This document shows, piece after piece, positions 1-11,822 of a stretch of 64,000 bases of DNA. How positions within the stretch are numbered: the first letter of the stretch is position 1; every line of letters begins with the position of its first letter. The stretch lies in NCBI GenBank assembly GCA_003313425.1, contig NHZP01000008.1, positions 1,508,871 through 1,572,870 of the forward strand. The letters are read 5' to 3'. The stretch is from Pseudopyrenochaeta lycopersici (Eukaryota > Ascomycota > Dothideomycetes > Pleosporales > Pseudopyrenochaetaceae). A program made the position numbers and the translations under genes. The notes under the pieces were generated by a model. That model saw only the letters and a program-made list of their open reading frames with translations. It was not told where the DNA came from and searched no databases.

Positions 1-2793
1 GCGGATCGAGAGGAGCCTACTGATGTTGCGCGATGGAACGGGCCAGACTTGAGCAAATCTGGAGCTTGCTCTGCAGACTTGAGAGCACGCTTTTGACGAC
101 CAATCATGCCCATGCGAGATAGGCCAAAGTCAGTCAGTTTGAGATGCCCTTTGCCGTCAATGAGTAAGTTATCCGGTTTCAGATCGCGGTGAACAATGCT
201 ACGACTATGTAGATGTTCCACACCAAGAACGACTTCAGCCAGATACTTCTTGGCCCAGTCTTCGGGTAATGTGCCAAGCACCTTGATCAGCGAAGCACAA
301 TCACCGCCATTCAGATACTCCATAACCAAGTAGAGGTAATCTTTGCTCGAAAAAGTCCAATATAGCTTAGCAACGAAATCACTCTCGCCTTGCCACATCA
401 TGATTGCACGCTCAGCCTTGACATTGGTGACCTGATTCTTCGCAACCATGTCCGCCTTCTTCAGCACTTTAATGGCGTAATACTCGCCAGTCGACTTCTT
501 CTTGGCAAGGTAAACGCTGCCAAAGGCACCTTTACTGATAGGTTTGATGATCTCGAAGTCCTTGATTGATGGCGGAACTGCACGTGGCTGCGGTTGGGTA
601 GTGGGTATTAAGCGAGGCGATACAGGTCTCGGACCGTCCGATCCCGCTGTGGATGATTGCCTGCGATGGTGATTGAGGGCATGCATCATCGCTGGCGATG
701 AGAATTCAGTGTGAGTCAAAACTGGTGATGTGATAGGTGATTGCAGGCCTTCAATGCCACTGGGCAGGCGCGGTTTGGTTGTCCTTAGAGGGGAAGATGG
801 CGGGATCATAGAGCGGGCAGGAGACTGTTGCCGGCTAGACAACACACTGGGGAGGATGAGACTCTTGCGCTTCCGCTCTCGTGAGCTTGCTACTCTGCCT
901 AGACTAGGGTCAGGCGCCGCTGGCGAGTCAGCTCGTCGCGGGCCAGACAACACCGACGAACGCACACTGCTATCACTTTCGGCTCCAGCATCACTTTCAA
1001 AAGCCATTGAGTGCCGCTTGTTCTGGGAGGCTATACTGATGGCACCTGCGTGCGATCGTGGTGTTTGGCATCCTCCCCGGGGGCTGTCAGAACGGTTCGA
1101 ACCAGCAACAGACGACTCTCGACGTCCCACTCGCGCGGGTAATGAAATGTCGGAGGCGTTGCGCAAGGCTTGTGCCATAGCAGATGGTGCATCGAATGAA
1201 CCTGGGAAGATGCCTTCTTCGCCTGTAGGCATGTCATTGAGATCTGATGGCGTCTCAGCTTCGAGCTCCTCATCGTCCGAAGAACTGTCCTCTCCAGCGG
1301 CGATACGGGCAGCTTTTATCATGGCCGCCTCGATACATTCCTGAACCAAAATATCGAACTCTATACGAAGGCGTTCAGAGTACTCGAGCACCCGCCTGTG
1401 CCGCGTAACAGCATCAATCTTGGCCTTTGCTAATTTGCTGGTGTCTGCGCAGAGCAGCTTCAGTCCCTCGCTATGATCCGACAAGCCTGTTGTCGGGGAC
1501 TGCCATTGTAGGACTTGTGAAATGCGATTCTCGGATTGCGGTGATTGCGTGCGAATCTCTGAACCCGACTGGCCGCGAGCGCTATCCTTGATGGCAGGCG
1601 TGTTAATTTCAAGAGCCGTATCACACAGATCGAGGACCAGTTCAACGATACGAGCGAGAGGTCTTCGAACGGCAAAGGATCGCGCACGATGATGGCCGAA
1701 TCCAGTGGAACGCTCTGACCGTTCTCGCGATCGAGAAGGAGGCGAGGCGGGAGAGTTCCGACCTGACGGAGTTCCTGACGACGGAGTCGATGTTGAGTGG
1801 ATAATCAAGCCTTTATACTCTGCAGGTTGAATTGGTTGTACTGGATCTACGGATGCAGCTCGCGATCGTTGACTGTGGGACTCGAGCGTGTCCAACACCT
1901 TTACAATGGCATTGCGATGTTCAGCAAGGGTTTCCTGGGCCAACTGAACGTCCATCTCAGCGCGATGCTCCTGAAGACAGAGCTCGGAATGCTTTTCGAA
2001 CCACCAAGGCGTGATTTGTCGCTCGCATATTCGGCAAAGTACGGGGAGCGGAGGAGGGTGGTTTCGAGGATCGTTGGCGCCCTGCTCGGCAAGACCAGTC
2101 AGATAATGGGCCAGGACTTCTGCGCCCACACCAAGCGATTCCACAAGCATCTCGGGAAGATCGATAGTCACTTCGCGGATTACCGACGGCCGAACCATCC
2201 ACATAGTCTAGCACGATTAGCAGGATCCCGATGAGGAGAGGTTTCAAACCCACATGACTTTCTTCGCCAGTTGTCCGGTCATAGACCATGATACCCTGAG
2301 CTTCAAGATTCAAGAACTGTTCTTCTTCCTCGGCTACTTCGGTTGGTGAGAGCGGCGTTGCATCCTGCCCATCTATGGCCGATGGCTTTGACTTCCTCTT
2401 TTGCATAATCGAATGGGGGCCCAGGCGTACAGAAAAGCGGGCAATGTGGCTTCTCGAGTCGTATTTCCTGACGGACTCGATGGTCTCAGCAAAGGTATCG
2501 GCACCACTGTGTATGATGTCTAGGACGGGCTTGCCAATGACTTCCTCAGGCAGGGAGCCAATGACGTCCTTCCACGAGGGGGTAACATAGCGGATCTTGC
2601 CCTCCAGGTCCACGTCCATGATGATGTTTAGGCTGTGCTCGGCGGCCTCTTTGAGGTCTTCGCGCTCCTCGCGCATATCTTGGCTGACGGTGCGCTCCAT
2701 GCTCACTCGGGGACCATTGGAGACAGCGGCTTCCTGCTTCAGGGCGGCGACTGCTGGCGGCACCAGCATCGTCGGCTTTGTCTCGTCAGCCAT
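1..2793 (-). CDS. RIM15: RIM15-type serine/threonine protein kinase with PAS domain, 5' part (partial, runs off left edge)
   Basis: Exons on the minus strand are 2793..2254 and 2207..1, with a 46-nt intron (2253..2208, GTGGGT..TAG). The join reads ..EESH/TMWMVRPS. About 915 residues are visible. Order: PAS-like domain near residues 45-150 (NIIMDVDLEGKIRYVTPSW); a Cys-rich finger near 220-250 (CRICERQITPWWFEKHSELC); a Ser/Pro/Arg-rich linker; then a kinase domain from about residue 724 with ISKGAFGSVYLA, AIKVLKK, HRDLKPDNLLID and KLTDFGLSRMG. After DFG begins the long insert typical of RIM15/cek1 kinases, and the window edge cuts it there. The yeast and fission-yeast relatives integrate nutrient signals for quiescence and stress survival downstream of PKA/TOR. 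The ATG at 2793 is the first in frame and precedes the PAS region sensibly. Family assignment is firm; regulation is inferred from relatives. Confidence 0.93.
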
Positions 2794-5002
2794 TGCTGAT
2801 GTGGGTCGGTGCCGCTATGAAATTCGGGTCGAGGGTCGAGGGTCGAGGGGCGGGAATAAGAGCTTCCGCCCGAGGGCCGGTAACTGTTGGCTATATGCAG
2901 ACAATGCCCAAGACCATGGTGAAGGTGAATGGCAGTCCGGAAGAGTCGAGCGGGGGTGCGCGTAAACACTCTTCGCAGGGGCAGCGGCGATGGTGGGCAC
3001 AATGAGGATGGAAGGCCTCGGAGCGCACACGATGGGCGTAGCCGCCGCGGACAAGCCTAAAGCTGCAGCATTGCTAGACTGACGGAGCGATTGAGGGGTG
3101 ATTGAGGGGTGTAATGAGCGTAGGGCGTCGTGGGCAGGAGAGTGCTGGTGAACGGCGAGACTGGCGATAGAAATTTTGGCGTCAAAGAGGGTGAATGGGT
3201 AGTAGAGAGGGGCACAAATGCAAGCGCGAATGGTGGACGTCTCAGCCGGCACAAGGACAGCAAGGAGAAAGAAACGCCAGCGTGACCACAGCCCGCGTTC
3301 TGCAGGACGGAAGCTGCGTCTTCGGCACGCTATGCAACTGGCAGAATCCCCACACGCGTCGAGCGAGAGTCACACGGAAAACAGCCGTGCAAAGCGGCCG
3401 CCGGTGGATGGATGATGCTGCCTCTAAACGTTGCGGCGGGCTCGACTGCTGCACCGAGCGCCCGATTGATGACTGCACACGCCCGCCGCCAAAACAACGG
3501 CGGCCCTCATTCCTACGTGTTTCATCCCACACGGCCATGGTCGTGTATAGATGGCAGTGCAGCACGCAATCAATCGCCATGTTGGCCTGCTGCCTTCTGC
3601 GTGCCCCTTCCCGTATCGTCGAGCTGCCTGTGTCGTCGCTGCCGAACGCTGACCGCTTCGACGCTGCATGGCTCCCGACGTATCCCTGGCACACATTACA
3701 TGACATCGTTCTTGCGCGCTGCCCTTGCCCGCTGTCCAACCCCCATGTCTCTTGTCAGCTTGGACGACAGGAGACGAACCGCAGGCGCGGGTTTGGAGCT
3801 GCTCAGCGCCATGAAACCACGGCTACCAGAAGACGACGCTTACCGTCAGCTTGTCGCTACCAGAAGACTCGCTGTGCAGAGCACCGCTCCAGACACACCA
3901 CTGGAATTTGCTCCATAACACGCACTGATGGCGCTGCCGCTTTGGCAGCCGCATCTTCACGCCACCGTCAGGCGAGCAATGCCATGGTCACGGTTGCCCC
4001 TCGTACACCAAACTGTTGAACGTTGCACGACAATTCTCCGTTATTGCTCTCACAACAAACAATGTGCTCTTGGCGCTAGGACCTGCACTGTCGACTAGAC
4101 TCTCCTGCGCAGAGCACAACCTCACAGCGACGTGCAGATCGCTCCTGCCTTGGCCCAATCGCAGCCCCCGCCCATGCAGCGTCGCTCCTTCCTCGCACTC
4201 TCTCCAAGAGCCCAGACCCGCTTACAGCTGCACCTAAGACGGGCTTGTCTGCGCTCATCCTATCTCACCGTTCCGCCGTGTGGGGCTGCACCATCTTCAG
4301 CTAGCTAGCCCCGGACCATTCCCATTCGATGCCAATGCTGGGGAACACCTCGCGCATCCGCTTGCAACACCAGTCCAAGTCTGCCGGTACTCCCTCCCCT
4401 GCCCAGCCTCGTCATTGCCTTCTTTGCCATGCTTTTCATCTCAAGCCCGATGGCCTCGTCCGCATGCAATTGCCCGTCAACATTTGGGAGCTCCGTCTGG
4501 CTCCCCTTTGTGCAGCCGCTGCCATGCTGCCCAGAAGAGTAGGTTCACCAAGGCAGCAAAGACTATGCTGTGCCTAGCGCTGGGCCACGCATCGTATAGC
4601 CGGATACGGATCTGCCTCCATCATCAGACGACCAGCCCTGCCTTAGTGGAGAATCGCCACCCCAAACAGACAGTGTGAATGCATCGAATGAGTCTTGCTA
4701 TCGAAGCTGCTTTTCGGAACCACATGTCCCCGTTGCACACCACCCTGACACTACTTCACGCTATTGAACTATGGGACGCGGACTGCCGGCTCCCTTATGC
4801 GGACCAAACAGACTTGTGGAAACGTTCAACTTCCGCAACATCTTTGTTGTATATGCCACGACCCATGCGCTCGTTGCATTAACTTAATGTTGTACCGACA
4901 ACGCAAGTTGCTCTGCGCCCTCTGGGCGAGAGATACGCGCGAGAACCGACCCCGAACTGTTGCAGTACCCGCACGAGGATACAGCCCCCGGCAGGTTCGA
5001 CG
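2794..5002. other. Intergenic, RIM15 upstream region
   Basis: No gene could be supported. A run of short repeats (GGGTCGAGGGTCGAGG-like) lies at about 2825-2850, just upstream of RIM15, and GATTGAGGGGTGATTGAGGGGTG near 3088-3110 is a short tandem duplication. Open frames here overlap one another on both strands, start without convincing ATGs and show no recognisable domain. Confidence 0.5.
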
Positions 5003-5605
5003 CTAGTCAAAGTATACAACCTCGGGCTTATGTACACAAAGTTTCCCTGACGATGCACTTTTCAGAACGATTCGAGGATCTTCCTTGCTCGCTTTGGCCT
5101 TCTTTCCATCCACAACCTTCTCTTCATAGACGACATCAATTACTTCGCCATCAACGTATCCGGGAAGGGCATGCCATTGAACTTTCTGTCCCTTTTTAGG
5201 AACCCGCGTTTTATCTCCGGCCGTCCCAACCGGCTCACCATGCTTTCTGCTGCTACTCTTCTGCTTTTTGTTTGATAAACCCACTGCATTGGCACCCCGC
5301 CCACGCTTCTTGCCGTCTGCAGGGTCGTCGGTGTGCTGATCCTCCGAAGGATTCCGGGCTCTGTTGTCCTGCTGGAATTTCTTGAACAATTTTTGATTCC
5401 GCTCCAAATACTCTGGGTCTTCCCAGTGCTCAGTGCAGTTTTTGGCATTCTTGTAGTCTTTCTGCTTGTCTTCTGACCCATTGCCCTCTCCATCTTTGTT
5501 CCCACTCTTCCTGAACTCTTTGGTATTCCATACATGATTTTCCCCATCCTGGCTTTCTTCTTGCTTCTTCGAAACTGTCTGTTTTTCATGGTTCTTGAAA
5601 CGCAT
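5003..5605 (-). CDS. Small basic protein with C-terminal Hva1-type TUDOR domain
   Basis: Single exon, 200 aa. The N-terminal 130 residues are highly charged and low in complexity (Lys, Glu, Asn, Gln rich, with GKKRGRGANAVGLSNKKQK-like basic clusters that could act as nuclear signals). The last 65 residues match the pattern of the 'hypervirulence associated protein' TUDOR family: GQKVQWHALPGYVDGEVIDV, then KASKEDPRIVLKSASSGK and a final VHKPEVVYF. That domain recurs in fungal and bacterial small proteins; its substrate is unknown. A WEDPEYLERNQKLFKKF stretch lies mid-protein. The start ATG is at 5605 and the stop TAG at 5003. No intron is needed. Function cannot be given beyond the domain name. 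Confidence 0.75.
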   Translation of the reverse strand: MRFKNHEKQTVSKKQEESQDGENHVWNTKEFRKSGNKDGEGNGSEDKQKDYKNAKNCTEHWEDPEYLERNQKLFKKFQQDNRARNPSEDQHTDDPADGKKRGRGANAVGLSNKKQKSSSRKHGEPVGTAGDKTRVPKKGQKVQWHALPGYVDGEVIDVVYEEKVVDGKKAKASKEDPRIVLKSASSGKLCVHKPEVVYFD

Positions 5606-8337
5606 ATTGGAAGCAAAGGTAGGGGAGAAAGCCTAAATGAATATAGGTACAGTATAGGAATGTAGAAAGCGGCCAGCGGACAATGACTGCAGCCTCCCAG
5701 TTTCAACGATACAATACATTGCTTCTTCCAGATTGTCGTCCAACACACCTCCTATGTACCCCAGATCCTCTTCCCCACTGACGTACAGTACCTGCGCAAG
5801 CTCCAATCCCACACGCAATCCTCCCAGCCACCACAATCATATGCATCATCGAATCTCCCACACCCGATGCCCTAACGATGCCAGCACTGCGCTCGATTGT
5901 GGTACATAATGTCTTAAATCTCCCTACACGCGCCGTCGTGAATTCAACGACGCACATCACCCACACCCCTTTCGGGTTGGTTCTCGGCGCATGGGCCTCG
6001 GAGCGCTCAAGCGCACGGAAGGCGGCTACCGGCGCGAGACGTTAGTACACTTTATTCCGTTCAGCCAATCACTAACCGCGTGGTGCGGAGCCCCGCTTAT
6101 ACACTTCCAAGACATTGTCTTCGCATCGCAAGTCGCACGACAGCCTGCGCCGCAATATCTGCCGTGCAGATGCAAAGTGGGAGGTGTGGCGGCTTGTTTC
6201 ACCCGGTAGTTTCGTAGGCCTGTGTTGCGCCTCCTGGACATGGTCAGCGCTGAGCCGAAGTCAACCGGGCCGGAGGCGTAAGTCAGCTGGTATACGGTGC
6301 TACAGTTTGTGGCTTGGGGCCAGAAACAAAGGAAGATGCAAGCGAGGTCCTTCCCGCATGCCGTCTTGGAACATTCGAGATGGCCAGGTTTGGAGATTTC
6401 AGTGACAGCTTTGGATTGAAATGGAGGACGGAGAAGGCGACTTGAATACTTATATAAGTGCTGCAAGCACGATAGGTGTCTGTGTGTGTGTGAGATATGT
6501 TTTTCTTTTTTTTTGGGGGGGGGGGGGCATATTCAACATATCAAAGTGGTGTACGCACTCTCCGTTGTCCTCGAAGAGTTCAGGCCAATTCCGACCTCTT
6601 AAACCATTTCACCGGTCTCCCTTGCGCTGTATGAATGTCGACCCTTTAATCCTTACCATAACAACATCTCTAATCCCTCTAATCGCTATCACACTCTCCA
6701 CATACATTTCAACAAGCATTCATCTATATATTGAAGCACCCCTTCCCAATTTCAAACTCGCATTGTCCAGCCCCTGTACTTCAAAGTCTTTGTGCGCAAA
6801 GCAGCCTGGTTCAAACTCATTGGTAGAACAGCTCAGCCCTCGTATCTGTCGCATTATGATAGCGCTGCACACCGGCTTTCTTCATAATCCATCGCGTAAT
6901 TCTCTTCGGCCACCGAGCCATTCTCTTTTTGTCGTGGGCTTGTGATGCGAGAGCGCGATGGAAGATATAGGGTATTACCCTGAATATGCAATCTTCGGGT
7001 GAAGCAGATGCATAGCTCATTTCTTGTACTTTTCTATCAGTATTTTAGTATTTTGGTACCTTTTGGATTTAGTTTCAAATTGGTAAAACCTGCAAGCGAG
7101 GTGCTTGGGCGATTTGATCATAGCTTCCCTCCTTCCCTTCCCATTGAAGGAAAAATTTGCATCCAAAATTCTGCTATCCTTCCTTCACAAACTGGTATGG
7201 GGAGGCGTCTCCAGACGTCTCTCAATCATTGTGAATGGCACAAAGAGGTGACATTTGGTTGACTGGCATATTCTAGCAAGTGGTATGCAAAGGCAGATCC
7301 CAATTTCAAGTTGAGGTTTCAAAAGAGGAACGCCGTAAACCTTCATTCTTTTCGGGGAATGTCCATCATAGAACAATCTACCAAGCTGTAAAAGGAAACT
7401 CTCTTCGTCAAGTCGAGGTAGTAAGTGTAAGGAAACGAACTGGCTCATACAATTTTCCTCTTGCCAATTTGCTATGTATTAACCAAAGAAAATGACTTTG
7501 CGGAATTCATATATTTCAGAGATAGCCTCCCTGCCAAAGCTCGCCTTTGAGGTCGTGTTCTGGTGAGTACCCTGGTAGAAGCAGTAGCAGGCAATCAATC
7601 TTATATTTGCAGGCGAAAAACCCGAATGCCCAACCCGATTGTTTCTGGAGAACATGGAAGGTGGAAAGAGCCTGAAACTTGGCTTTGAGGAATCGCTGCC
7701 TCGCGCCCGATAGAATATCAGCTCTTGTAGTGAAGTTGGCTAGAATTTCAAGGCGTGAGAATCCAGTGTATGATTCAGATTAATTTTCACTGATTGTAGG
7801 ACACACATACTGCGATGTAACGGTGTCATTGACATTGATATACTGTCGGAAAAGGACCGATTGGTAATTACTCTTCTACTAGATATGAGCTCATATTGTG
7901 TTCAGGGGAAGTCAGAACACATGTTTTCTAATCGAACAATCAATTTCTCCACAAGCAGCATGAAGCAAATTGGAGATGGGTCAAAGATTTCATCGCAACG
8001 CTTATCGTTTGGTCGCCGCAGCACTGCCTATCGGAGGACCAGATGGCTTCAGTATATAGCTGCATCGAGATCTTTAGTGATTGATAGACAAAGCTTAGAG
8101 CACGTCTATGTTAATTAAAGTGGAGAGAATAAGAAGTGAATTGGAGCATGCGGATATCACTGCATTGTATTAAAATAGATTCTGGTAGTCAGCACATTGC
8201 AGATAACTGGGTTCCGTCACAGGTGTACCAAATTTTCATGATTTTTGTACTTTGATATCGTATAGAATACCCCGTTAATATTGTATTACTGAAGTTTGAG
8301 CAGATATTTGTGGTAGTGGCTCCGTCTTCAAGAGGTC
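5606..8337. other. Intergenic, no gene recognised
   Basis: About 2.7 kb between the TUDOR-domain gene and the HET gene. Open frames up to 174 codons exist but none shows a domain or a credible exon structure, and several span the T/G homopolymer at 6506-6527. The right part (7.5-8.3 kb) is more AT-rich than the left. Confidence 0.45.
6506..6527 (+). repeat. T9-G13 homopolymer junction
   Basis: Nine T (6506-6514) run directly into thirteen G (6515-6527), just after a short (TG)n tract at about 6479-6492. A simple-sequence tract with G-quadruplex potential; also a spot where assembly length may be wrong. Confidence 0.9.
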
Positions 8338-10743
8338 ATGTGGGGCAGAAGTAGATGTGTGGCTGTGCAAGCATCCTCGATCAACCTTGCAGCCTTACAG
8401 CGTTGCCCGATAGCAAATTCATTACTTGCACCAGGGACACACAACCAACTCAATGATTTATTGAATGAAATCATGTTCCTTACACCAGACAGCGCGAGGA
8501 GAGAAGCAAAGGAAGTCGTCTATCCCGGAACGCCACTCCACCCTGGAGAGATCAGAGTAGTGAAGCTTCGCCCTGGCGCTTGGACCGACCCAATAGTTTG
8601 CGAACTCACCAATGCTTGAGTAAATACTGCGCAGTACCAAGCTTTATCCTATGTCTGGGGTTCGCGACAAGTCACCCGGCAGATTCGACTAAATGGCCGT
8701 GCGTATCCGGTGACTGTCAATTTGGAGAGTGCGCTGAGGCATCTTCGAGCGCAGAGCAAGAATGAGCTTGTTTTATGGGTAGACGCACTGTGTATAAATC
8801 AAAAAGATGGAGATGAAAGGACTCAACAGGTGCAGCAGATGAGTCGCATTTACGAGAAATGTCAGAGGGGGATAGTCTATCTTGGCGACACACTCGAGGG
8901 TACCGCAAAAGTGGACGAGTCACCTTCAGTGCTGAGCTTCGAGGAGCATGTGATTCCGCACTTAGAGGCGCTAGATCTAGGTAGTGCTTCAAAGAAACGG
9001 CCAGATGTGTTCGATGTATTCTTGTTCATGTGGGAATTGAGTAATGCAGCACATCTCGACAAGGTGCATGCTTTCGGTTGTAAGGATCAGAATAAGGACA
9101 CAGACGAAATGCAACGTGGTGAGAGGGACAAGATGTACCTTTTTGAAGCCCTGAGAAGATTCATGAATACTCCAGTCACGCCGTGGTGGACACGGATCTG
9201 GGTCATACAAGAGGTCGTAGCTCCTTCCCAAGTCCTGGTCGTTTACGGTACAGTGTCAGCACCGTGGACCATGTTTGCAAGCGCGGCGGTCAATTTCGTC
9301 AATCATAGCGCAGCATGCTGCGCTGGTATTGCTACGAGCCTGCAGCGGGACAAGGCGAAAGTCTTAAAGGACTACTGTAATCGGATCCTGGATGTCCAAC
9401 GGATCCGCCTAGCGCAAAACGCGCGCACAGAAGGGTTCGAGTGGAACAGAAAGCCACTGTTAGAGTTGATGCGGAGGTTTCGTGATAGAAAGGCTTCAGA
9501 TCCGCGAGACAAAGCGTACGCGCTTCTCAGTCTGGCTCAAACGCCGGTAGACAGATCACCATTGATACCCGATTACTCAATGAGTGAAGTCGATGTCTTC
9601 CGTCAGGCAACATTGGAAACTATTTATTCGTCTAAATCACTCTCTATCTTCAGTACTGAGCTAGGGAGGAAGTATAGGAGCGATCTGCCGTCGTGGGTTC
9701 CAGACTGGAATGCACCAGGTGGGCATACCTACAGCATGCGTGCAGACGCTGTAGAGCTTTACAATGCGTCCCCAGATACCGAGGCTACGACAATGATGGT
9801 CCGGCCATTACGTGGCTCTGGGCTTGCTGTACACGGTATGAAGGTAGAACGGGTGTCATACGTGGGGGATGTCATGTGGGGAGAGGATCCATCTTGCTGC
9901 CGTGAAACGCTCAGGAAGTGGTGGATAACCTTGATCGGTGAAGGAGGCGCGCAGAACCGAGACGTGGCCAGCCTAACGCGAGAATTCTGGTCGATCATAA
10001 CTGCAGACACGGTTGGGGAGTCCCAGCTGACCACCAAGATTCGGCGTACACAAAAAGATGACGAACTTACTTTTGCAATCTGGATGATCCAATCAGGGAG
10101 TTCACCCTTTTACTGCACCAATCATACCTGGTTAAGCCGCACGAGAGGCTGGCAAGACATGCTGCTGTTGTGGCCGAACAAGTCGGTACTCGATCCCTAC
10201 TTTCAAGTGGTACACAGCTCACAGGCCGGGTACTTGCCGGATGTGTTTTTGGGAAATCGCAAGCAACAGACGAAACGGATCAGAAAACTGTTGCAATCCC
10301 TGGACGACGAGACGCTCACTGAGGCCCGGTTTGTCGACAGCCAAGGGGACTGGCGAGAAGACGCTCCTTGGAAGGATTTGCTCGTCAAGGTCCGCGAACA
10401 GCTCACGAATACCTACGGCGAAGACGTTGACCTTAGGGTCCAAAGGAGAATAAATTTGGTAGGAATGATAGATAAGTCTGTCGTGGCAGCAACTTTGTCA
10501 CGAAGGCTAATCACAAGCGACAAGTACGTGGGACTGGGCCCAGCAGGCGCAAAAGTCGGGGATGAACTGTATTTGCTGGCAGGCGGAAAGACTCCATTCG
10601 TTCTGCGACCTTGTCCCGGTGTGCTTGGGGCAGCGGTGTCGGCGCAATTCGAGATTGTGGGCGATTGTTACATACAAGGGCTGATGGACGGTGATGCAGA
10701 GCTGGCGGGAGAGCGGCAGTGGAAGCCAATTTGTCTCTTGTAA
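8338..10743 (+). pseudogene. HET-domain (heterokaryon incompatibility) gene with in-frame stop near its 5' end
   Basis: One reading frame runs 8338-10743, broken only by TGA at 8617-8619. Before the stop: HPGEIRVVKLRPGAWTDPI and CELTNA. Directly after it in the same frame: AQYQALSYVWGSRQ, then LVLWVDALCINQKDGDERTQ, YLGD, WWTRIWVIQEVVAPSQV, SDPRDKAYALLSLAQ, LPSWVPDWNAP, which are the usual HET blocks in order. The spacing between CEL and the ALSYVWG motif is normal for the family, so the stop replaces one residue and no intron of usable size covers it. ATG candidates are 8338 and 8473; without readthrough the next Met (about 8840) would lose the ALSYVWG block. HET proteins trigger cell death after fusion of unlike hyphae. 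Could be a sequencing error, a readthrough codon or a recent knockout; CGA to TGA is one possible origin. Confidence 0.7.
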
Positions 10744-11822
10744 CTCGTTTGGACAAGCTGTTGGGCAGAAATGAGATGGATTGACGCGCTCTGCTCCACA
10801 TATGACACGTCGCGAGTCAGTGGGAGAACGTGATTTCGTGGTTGCCTGTCTTAACCAAGCTTTTCCATTGGCCAATCAACAGGCGACGGGGCGCTGCTAG
10901 GGCGAACCTCCCAAAGCCTCACAGCTCGGAACATTTTCGAGGGCACCTCCCCTTTACCCTCGAACGACTTCGTGGGTCTAGTACGGGTCTTGCTGTGAGA
11001 AGTGTGTCATCTCCTGAACTGCAATTGCCCTGTGGTCCTGTAAATAAGAGTGTTTTGCGCTGACAAATTGCATGGCAGAGTGTTTCTGGGGCAACCCTCC
11101 GCATCCTCCCCCTCGCACCCTCCATCACCTTCTCCACACCGCAAGGCAAACGTCCGCCTCGCCGTGTCCACGTATAAATCCACCTCGTGCCCTCGGCCGC
11201 GCTGCTGTACTGTATATCGCATCCTGAGACCCTCTGGGCGTTCTGTTCTGCCGTGCAAACGGCGCCAGCAAAATCGCTTTGATCCCTAGATTCACGACTC
11301 AGCGCCTGCTCAAAGAGTGAAACGCCATTTTCTCTGAACAAACACAAGAAGCACTCACAATCGCCCGAAGAAGCCTGGCTTGAGCGACGTCTCGGCCAGG
11401 CTGGCGGCAGACGTTCCAGCGGTGGAGCTGCGTGAACACGTCGGGGTCTGAGCAGGAGCCCCGATCCATCTGTGAAATACCACGACTTCTACCACGTCCC
11501 ATTAGCTTGGAAGACGTCTAGTAAACCTTAGCACGGCAGTGACTTTTGAAGTAGTACGAAGCCTATTCGTCATTGCCTGAGGCTGTCACACAATTGGGCA
11601 TTCACCCCAGCAGCCAGCGTTGGCCAAGGGATCGGCTGCCTTGCTGTCAGAGCAACCAATACCAGACTTTCGCAGCATCACCACTACCTCCCTACTCCTT
11701 CCACTTCAACTCTACCCACAATCTTGCTATTCGCCAAGCAGCTGCACAGCCGGCCCTTTCCACCTCATCTCATCCTGAGCAGCAGCTAGGCTACAGCAAC
11801 GACCGATACACTCTCTGTGAGC
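10744..11822. other. Intergenic, upstream region of the checkpoint kinase
   Basis: About 1.1 kb without a supported gene. The last 200 bases before 11823 are pyrimidine-rich, CT- and CAA-rich, as in fungal 5' leaders. Overlapping open frames on the minus strand (10919-11347) are judged chance. Confidence 0.5.

Noticed and set aside
730..1344. Plus-strand open frame of 204 codons
   Set aside because: Antisense to the RIM15 Ser-rich linker, whose coding frame is clear; a shadow of codon bias.
1957..2253. Extension of the RIM15 first exon as an unspliced frame
   Set aside because: The family phrase HTMWMVRPS and a GT..AG pair show splicing at 2253..2208; the unspliced text after that does not match the family.
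3195..4019. Plus-strand open frame of 274 codons
   Set aside because: No ATG-led conserved start, overlapping open frames on both strands, no domain, composition unlike neighbouring coding exons.
6026..6466. Minus-strand frame of 146 codons
   Set aside because: No domain, no typical upstream context, overlaps other open frames; probably chance.
8620..8634. 15-nt GTAAAT..GCAG stretch right after the HET stop, looked at as a micro-intron
   Set aside because: Too short for fungal splicing, and removing it would leave the TGA in place.
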